Positions 57,661 to 64,000 of a stretch of DNA of 64,000 nt are shown here, piece after piece. Both the position numbers and the translations under genes were made by a program. The stretch covers positions 688,541,548 through 688,605,547 of the forward strand of contig CM068367.1 in the NCBI GenBank assembly GCA_034769895.1, in the 5' to 3' direction. The notes under the pieces were generated by a model, which saw only the letters and a program-made list of their open reading frames with translations, was not told the origin of the DNA and made no database searches. Position 1 is the stretch's first letter. Each line of letters opens with the position of its first letter. This stretch comes from Magicicada septendecula. Lineage: Eukaryota > Arthropoda > Insecta > Hemiptera > Cicadidae.

Positions 57661-58700
57661 TGTAATTGTCAATTGTACTTACTGTACTTGTAGCATAATT
57701 GTTACTTAGAAGTGAGAATATAAGAAATTCTTAGTTGTGTGGAGAAATAGAGACAGGTGTCAGGTGTGTATACGAGACTGTAGCATATGTTTTGAACATA
57801 AAAATTAGTTTTAGGTAATTTTCCCAGGGTCGTGAATGGTATCTCACCCTTTCTCAATAAGCGTAACTGTCCAGGAAGTGATAATCGTAGGAAATCTGGC
57901 GAGACACATCTAATAAGTATTAATGGTGACAAGGTCCAGACAGGAAACATAAAATGTCACACAAATTTGATATCCTTTTGGGGGAGTCAAGTAATGGTCA
58001 CAAGTGTGAAGCCAGGTGGTGTACTCCGTGTGAACATTGGTAAAAGCAGGTGTTCTATTCCGTGAGAACTTTAATCTTAGAGGGAAAACACCCCAAATCG
58101 TGACGTAGGGTCACATGATACAGTCTTTGACGAATAATAGGAAGTCTTATAAAATTATAAGAGATTTGCCCTCACTTCAACTAGTTTTAGCCTATCATGT
58201 TAAGATTTTAGAATTAAGAGGAGGGAACAGTCCCACCATTAAATTAAGTGTTACACCCACGATGATGCACTATAAAAACTCTTAGCATTCGCTGGGGAAG
58301 GCAGATCTGATTGTAAGCGGTCCCAGAGAACTTACACATCGTTTCTCATTTTTATTTTGACTTTGATCTGTGTTGGAAGGTGTTCTTAGAGAGCCGGAAA
58401 ACCAGGTGTGTCAACAGTTTGTTTTTGTAATTTTTGAAGTAACTAAAAGTAGTTACATTAATTTGTGAACTAAGTACTAGTAACTGAAGGTACTTAAGGT
58501 TTAAACAGTAATTGAATTAACTGACTTATAGTTTGTCAAGAAGAGTTGTATAAAGTAACTTGTAAAAGTTCGTTTGTATTTTGCTAATCACAATAAATTG
58601 TCTTCAAGAAGAACGGTTCATTCTAATGATTCAACTTCACCTCCGGAAACACGTCAAACAAAACAGTTGTAACTTAGCAGCCACTCGATAGGTTACAACA
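57661..58700 (+). repeat. 5' LTR of the Gypsy-type element
   Basis: The 1040-bp repeat starts TGTAATTGTC and ends GGTTACAACA. It is followed after 8 bp by a primer binding site and then gag-pol. Its inverted partner is the solo LTR at 52503-53475. AATAAA at 58592-58597 may be the polyadenylation signal. Around 57990-58050 it contains about 57 bp absent from the other LTR, whose text (GGTGTACTCCGTGTGAAC) partly duplicates the following GGTGTTCTATTCCGTGAGAAC. The 3' LTR was not found before the window ends. Confidence 0.85.
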
Positions 58701-58708
58701 TTAAAAAC

Positions 58709-58726
58709 TGGTGTCAGTTGTGCTGG
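58709..58726 (+). promoter_or_regulatory. Primer binding site of the LTR element
   Basis: TGGTGTCAGTTGTGCTGG starts 8 bp after the LTR. TGG complements the CCA end of a tRNA. TGGTGTCAG..GTG fits the 3' end of a tRNA-Leu type with some mismatches. The tRNA identity is inference. Confidence 0.65.
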
Positions 58727-58905
58727 GTTCAAGAGGTGAACAACGGACTTCAAAGAAGACGAAGGTGATCAGCAGTTGTGGACATTGGAGTGCAGCATCG
58801 TGAAGCAGCTTCAGGGCATTCACTGGACTAACAGCAGTCTTAGGACGAGCCAAGCAGTCGTGTTGCAGAACCAAGGAGCAGTTGCAGTATAGCAGTGTAG
58901 CAGTT

Positions 58906-58980
58906 GAGATCGTCGCTGGACACAGAGTGCAGCTGAGATCGTCGCTGGAAGCAGTTGTAGCAGTTGAGATCGTCGTTGGA
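58906..58980 (+). repeat. Three short repeats in the retrotransposon leader
   Basis: GAGATCGTCG(C/T)TGGA begins at 58906, 58935 and 58966, linked by AGTTGTAGCAGTT-like spacers. They lie in the untranslated leader (58701-59052) between primer binding site and gag. Packaging, translation control or simple slippage are all possible. Confidence 0.75.
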
Positions 58981-59052
58981 AGCGATCATGGTTGGAAAAG
59001 AAGACTTCAAGTAGAAGTAAGTGAATAGCGTCATTTTATTTACTCTAGAGAA

Positions 59053-62000
59053 ATGGCTACTGCAGAGTTAAATCATTTTGAAAGCTCTAATAGTAATTCT
59101 GACTCTGAATTAGAATTGAAAGATTATGCCACAAGTAGTAAGATAGATAGTGGTGATAGAAAAAGCAGTAAAGTAAAAAGTAAAGTAAAGAATAGTTTTC
59201 ATGTGTATAAAGAAAATCATAAAAAATTAAAGCTTGACCAAGCAGCTAAATTTGTTCCTGAGTTTAATAGTAAAAGAGATGATTTAAGTAAATTGATTAG
59301 CTGTGGTGATTTTGCGATTGAGAATGTAAGTAATTCATATAAGTATTTGCTGTTTGAAATTATAAAGATTAAGTTAGTTGGTGATGCTTACAATATTGTT
59401 AGATTTAAAGATGCTGAGTCATGGGAGCAGCTTAAAGTAGCATTACACGATAAGTACGGTGAAAAAAAAAATATCGCTCATTTGCAGTTAGAAATGTCTA
59501 GTGCAAGACAAAATAAAGATGAAGATGTTCGGGCTTTTTCTGAAAGGTTAAATAGTATTTTGAGTTCATTAGCTATTCAGATGACGGAAAATAAAGATAA
59601 AAGTGTTAAAAGCGCGATTTATGATGTGCTAGAGCAACAGAGACATAACGCGTTTATTGAAGGGTTGCGTCAACCAATAAAATTCTTGATGAAAGCGAAA
59701 AATATTCGTCCGTATGAAGATGCTGCTGAAGCAGCTGTTTTAGAAGAAATAAACATATTAAATGATAGGGAAACTCAAGAGTATTTCGGTTTAAAAGTAA
59801 AAGATTATAGGGAGTATAAGAAAGATAATCGCCCTAAATGTTTTAATTGTAATAAGAGAAGACATGAAACTAGTAATTGCTATTTTAAGAAAACCTCGTT
59901 TCAAAGTAAAACCGGGTTTAATAAAAATAATTTTGCTAAAAGAGATAGAGACGTACATGTTAAAATAATTACGTGTCATTATTGTGGTAAACAAGGACAT
60001 GTTATTGCTAAGTACTTTAAGAAGCAGAAAGACGAAGAAAATAAAAATAATAGGAAACCGAGTTTTAAGCCGAAGAGTGCTCATCCGAAGGCAAATGATT
60101 TTAAAACCATTCAAGTAGGTCGTATTACAGATGACCGTAAGCATGAATGCATAGAAATGCAATTATCCGAAACAATAAACAAAAACGTTTGTTTACTTTT
60201 AGACACGGGAGCGGATATTTCGATAATTAAAGTAGGACAATTAGAAGATGATGCTGAAATAATGCCAGATACCGAAAGAGTAATTACGGGTATTTCTGAG
60301 GAGCCTATAACAACAATCGGTTTAATAAATTTAAATATCAAAATGAATGATAGAGAAATTGTTCATCCATTTCAGGTGGTATATGATAAGTTTCCATTAA
60401 GAAGTAACGGTATTTTGGGTAGAGATTTTATGTCGAAATACAAAGCGAATATAGACTTTGAGAAAGGCGTTGTCCAGGTAGGAAAGACTAAATGGAAGTT
60501 AGTTCCGTATATAAATAAAATTGTATTACAACCGCGATCAGAAACGGTTATTTGTACGAAAACGCACAGCGAAGGTGAAGGCGTCGTATATTCATGTGAG
60601 CAGCCAGGCGTACAGTTAGGTAGTAGTCTGACTAAAGCATTTAAGGGTAAATGTTTAGTTCCAGTTACGAATATAAATGATGATAAAGTTGAAATAGAGA
60701 TCCCAGAAGTGGAGATACATAAAATTGACGAGTATGAGTATAAACAGTTATCGAGAAATCGCGAAGATGAAGTTATTAAACAATTAAGGGTAGATCATTT
60801 AAATAAAGAGGAAAAAAAGGCGTTGATAAATATATGCGTAGAGTACAGTGATTTATTTTATTTGCCGGGAGACAAATTAACGGCGACTGATACGCTGGAA
60901 CATACGATTCCATTGAAACAAGATACAGCCCCAATAAATATAAAACCGTATCGTATTCCGGAGCAACATAAAGAGGAAGTGCAAAAGCAAATAGACTCTA
61001 TGTTAGAACAAGAAATAATAGAACAGAGCCAAAGTCCTTGGAACGCGCCACTTTTGGTTGTACCAAAGAAAATGGACGCGTCGGGTAAAATTAAATGGCG
61101 TATTTGCATTGATTTTAGAAAATTAAATGAAGCGACTATAGGTAATTCATTTCCGTTACCTAACATTACAGATATTTTAGATCAATTGGGTAAAAGTAAA
61201 TACTTTAGTACTTTAGATTTATCGAGCGGGTTTCATCAAATTAAAATGCATAAAGAACATAAAGAAAGAACCGCATTTAGTACGGCATATGGCCATTACG
61301 AGTTTACTAGGATGCCGTTCGGATTAAAAGGGGGTCCGCCCACTTTTCAAAGATTAATGAACACAGTACTTACAGGTTTACAAGGTATTAAGTGTTTTGT
61401 ATATTTAGATGACATTGTGGTTTACTCTCAGAATTTAGAGGAGCATCAAATAAAGTTACGCGAAATATTTGATAGATTAAGAGAACACAAGTTACTATTA
61501 AATGCAGATAAATGCGAATTTTTACGCAAAGAAGTAAATTATTTAGGTCATGTAATTACAGACGAAGGGTTAGCTCCAGATCCTAAGAAGACGTAAGCTG
61601 TAGATAAGTATCCAAAACCTAAGAACGCTAAAGACATAAAGAGTTTTCTAGGGCTAGTAGGTTACTATAGGCGATTTATAAAAGACTTTAGTAAAATCGC
61701 TCAGCCATTAAATGAATTATTAAAGAAAGATGTACCATTTGATTGGGCGCAAAAACAGGATAATAGTTTCGAAATGCTAAAAAGAAAATTAACTAGTGCA
61801 CCGTTATTACAATATCCAAATTTTAAAGAAGAATTTGTAATCACTACGGATGCCAGTAACGAGGCCTGCGGAGCAATATTATCGCAAGGTAAGATAGGCG
61901 AAGATAAACCAATCGCGTACGCTAATAGAACACTAAATAAAGCTGAAAAGAATTATAGCACAACAGAAAAAGAACTTGTTGCATTAGTATGGGCAGTGAA

Positions 62001-62780
62001 ACATTTCCGACCTTACATTTACGGTACAAGGTTCACTTTAGTCACTGACCACAAACCTTTACAGTGGTTGTTTAATATTAAAGATCCTGGATCGAGATTG
62101 ATGCGTTGGATTATTAAATTAGCTGATTATGATTTTAATATCATACACAAGGCAGGAAAGCGAAATACGAACGCAGACGCGCTTAGTAGAATAAAAATTA
62201 GTATGGCAGAAGTAATTAAAGAGGATGTAGGAACTGAAGAAGAAAAGAGACGAATAATTGAAGAATATCACGATTCAACGTTAGGAGGACATCAAGGTAT
62301 ATCTAGAACATATAATAGAATAAAATTAAAATATGAATGGCCTAATATGAAAAATGATATTGAAGAATATATTAAAAGATGTGATAGTTGCCAACGTAAC
62401 AAAAGTCACGTGAAAAACACACGAAGAGTTCCTATGCAATCAGTAACGAATTGAGTAAGCCGTTTGAGCAATGCGCAATGGATATAGTAGGTCCATTACC
62501 GGTAATTCAAGGAGGGAATAAGTGCATTCTTACATTCCAAGATTGTTTTTCAAAGTATGCTGAAGCGTTTCCTATTAGGGATCAAACCGCGGAAACTATC
62601 GCGAGAGAATTCGCTACGAAAATTATATGCCGCCATGGTGCGCCAGAAAGATTGTTAACTGACCAAGGGTCAAACTTTATATCTGAGGTAATGCAATCAA
62701 TTTGCAAGTTATTAAAAATAAAAAAGATACAGACAACTAGTTATCATCCACAAGCTAACGGGTCTTTAGAACGAAGTCAT
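59053..62780 (+). pseudogene. Gypsy-type LTR retrotransposon gag-pol, disrupted
   Basis: A single gag-pol reading frame of the Gypsy (Ty3/Metaviridae) type. ATG at 59053 is the first Met after the leader. Gag spans about residues 1-360, with two zinc knuckles: the first intact (C263, CX2CX4HX4C pattern), the second ending in Y instead of its last C. A protease motif DTGAD follows (D384), then reverse transcriptase with YLDD at residues 784-787. Codon 848 (61594-61596) is a TAA stop; the same frame continues at once with the connection domain and RNase H (TDAS, D933) and the integrase HHCC zinc finger, to a stop at 62454. The integrase core (MDIVGP, LTDQGSNF, NGSLERSH) lies in a frame shifted by one or two bases from about 62450. 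Pol sequence ends abruptly after the core E at about 62778, where a foreign tandem repeat begins. The copy cannot be autonomous. Closest in layout to the 17.6/297-like Gypsy elements of insects. Confidence 0.92.
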
Positions 62781-63118
62781 ATATTCGCGGATATGCAAAT
62801 CAATTTAATTAAAAAAATAAAAATATCAAATAAAAAAAATAAAAAAATTTATTCGCGGAAATTCGCGGATGCTGTGGTCCATTTGGGATGCTGCGGGTCC
62901 AGCTGATAGAAAGTGAAAGTGATCTAGGCTCGCGAAAGGCGGCATATATTCGCGGATATGCAAATCAATTTAATTAAAAAAATAAAAATATCAAATAAAA
63001 AAAATAAAAAAATTTATTCGCGGAAATTCGCGGATGCTGTGGTCCATTTGGGATGCTGCGGGTCCAGCTGATAGAAAGTGAAAGTGATCTAGGCTCGCGA
63101 AAGGCGGCATATATTTGA
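62778..63118. repeat. Two exact 165-bp tandem units inside the retrotransposon
   Basis: Units at 62778-62942 and 62943-63107 appear identical, and a third begins with CATATATT at 63108 before diverging. Each contains TATTCGCGGATATGCAAATC, a long A-rich run, TTCGCGGAAATTCGCGGATG, GCTGTGGTCCATTTGGGATG and ends CTCGCGAAAGGCGG. GCGCGAAAGGCGGCAT recurs once more just after (63127-63140). The units replace the end of integrase and most of any downstream gene. The origin is unknown. Confidence 0.85.
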
Positions 63119-63523
63119 ACTTGGCGCGCGAAAGGCGGCATGGGGTGGTGGTGGGGGAATAACGGTACTTTGGTCAGGACCAGCATTTTCCCCCTACTAA
63201 TGATGTATATAATCTGTGGGTTAATAACAACAGGAATGTTATACTATGTATATAAAAGATTTTTTTCAAAATGGTTGTTACCATTGTTTGGTAGATGTTG
63301 TAGTAAAAGGTTAGAAGAGAAGTTTGAGGAATCTTTTAAACAGGTACAGACATTAAGTACCAAACCAATTGTAGTAAAGCAGTACCAGTATGGAGCGACA
63401 GTCCATGACCTGACTGCAATAAGAGGAGAGAGTCCAACAAACGGTTGTACTCAATTAGAGGATGAAATTGTAAAACTAAAAGAGTTTGAAAAGAAACTGC
63501 GACCAAGGTCGAAAAGAACATAA
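63119..63523 (+). pseudogene. Membrane-anchored C-terminal fragment, possibly envelope-like
   Basis: The frame is open from 63119; the first ATG is at 63140 and gives 127 residues. It begins GWWWGNNGTLVR. A strongly hydrophobic segment of about 22-25 residues follows (about residues 14-38), then a basic stretch with KRFF and a CC pair, and a hydrophilic tail of about 75 residues containing EEKFEESFKQV and ending in RPRSKRT. A single membrane anchor followed by a charged tail is what the end of an envelope-like third gene of insect Gypsy elements would look like, and the position after pol fits. I cannot match it to a named family. The N-terminal part is missing. A host gene or another element's gene remains possible. 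Confidence 0.45.
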
Positions 63524-64000
63524 TAAATTCAGTGGCGAAGTTACATGGAGGCAATTGAGGCAATGCTTACCCTAAAAAATTCTGTAGAATAAAAATTATA
63601 AATACGTATGAACTACATAACGTAAAGATTATACATTGTTACCGCGACTGTAGAATTTATTGGGCCGAAACGTGCTTTACTGAGCGACCGCTAGATGGTG
63701 ACAGGTGAGACTCGGCATAGCTCGTTTAAAGCGATGAGGCAACCTGAACTTGCCTCAGCGTTTTTTGTATACATCGTAATTAAGCAATGTGCCGGAGTCA
63801 TATGGAAGTGAAGGGAGGGGGGATTGTCCCGTGCTGTACACATAGAGCGTTGAGGCATGTCTCACTTCTGTGGTCCAAACATTCAAGTTATAGCGCGCTG
63901 TGTTGTTTATAAGTGTGTATTTTATGCGGTTATTAAAAGTGTCCCTGTTATTCCGCTGAACTAACAGATGATCAAGATTGTTATTTGAATTATTTGTAAC
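63524..64000. other. Sequence downstream of the envelope-like fragment
   Basis: No 3' LTR matching TGTAATTGTCAATTG is present. A purine run GAAGGGAGGGGGGA (63810-63823) could be a polypurine tract, but the text that follows does not match the 5' LTR. The element's end is either beyond the window or lost. Confidence 0.35.

Noticed and set aside
63804..63840. 3' LTR start after a purine tract
   Set aside because: The sequence after the purine run does not resemble the 5' LTR start, so it is not this element's 3' LTR.

Overview
The window looks like intergenic DNA from a large, AT-rich, transposon-laden arthropod genome, most likely an insect. The basis is the mix of remnants: ZMYM1-like hAT, MULE, a Tc1/mariner-related transposase, several non-LTR elements and a Gypsy-type LTR element. 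Long CA/GT microsatellites fit too. I found no bacterial-style operon, no rRNA, no functional tRNA, and no host gene I could support. Species cannot be read from the sequence.

Layout. 0-5.4 kb holds two degraded hAT transposase tails, hAT-like termini next to poly-G/C tracts, a hammerhead-like motif and a minus-strand LINE tail. 5.4-18 kb is mostly featureless, with one copy of a diverged repeat whose partner lies at 18.0 kb, a tRNA-like SINE, a LINE tail at 13 kb and a 50-bp retro-insertion with a 13-bp target duplication at 15.45 kb. 18-23 kb has a shattered MULE transposase, microsatellites and AT-rich tandem repeats. 23-28 kb is nearly empty.

28.5-45.5 kb is the most striking region. It is a cluster of Helentron/DINE-like non-autonomous elements, with eight palindromic heads, eight hairpin tails and about 43 copies of a ~160-bp monomer. 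In some copies it also carries a hammerhead-like core. An insertion inside it (42.87-43.27 kb) contains the best hammerhead ribozyme candidate of the window and a perfect 35-bp inverted repeat. A LINE tail sits in the 38-41.5 kb gap.

50-64 kb is a nest of elements: a Jockey-like LINE fragment; a solo LTR on the minus strand; a transposase of the Tc1/mariner group with about 81 residues between its second D and the E, broken by one frameshift; and a FLYWCH/MULE transposase, broken by one frameshift. A Gypsy-type element whose 5' LTR cuts the MULE 3' end comes last. Its gag-pol has one in-frame stop and one frameshift. It is cut inside integrase, where two exact 165-bp repeats replace the rest, and is followed by a membrane-anchored C-terminal fragment that may come from an envelope-like gene.

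Many of these copies are nearly intact, so the area appears to have been a recent insertion hot spot. None of the protein-coding copies can act without help: each has at least one lesion visible here.
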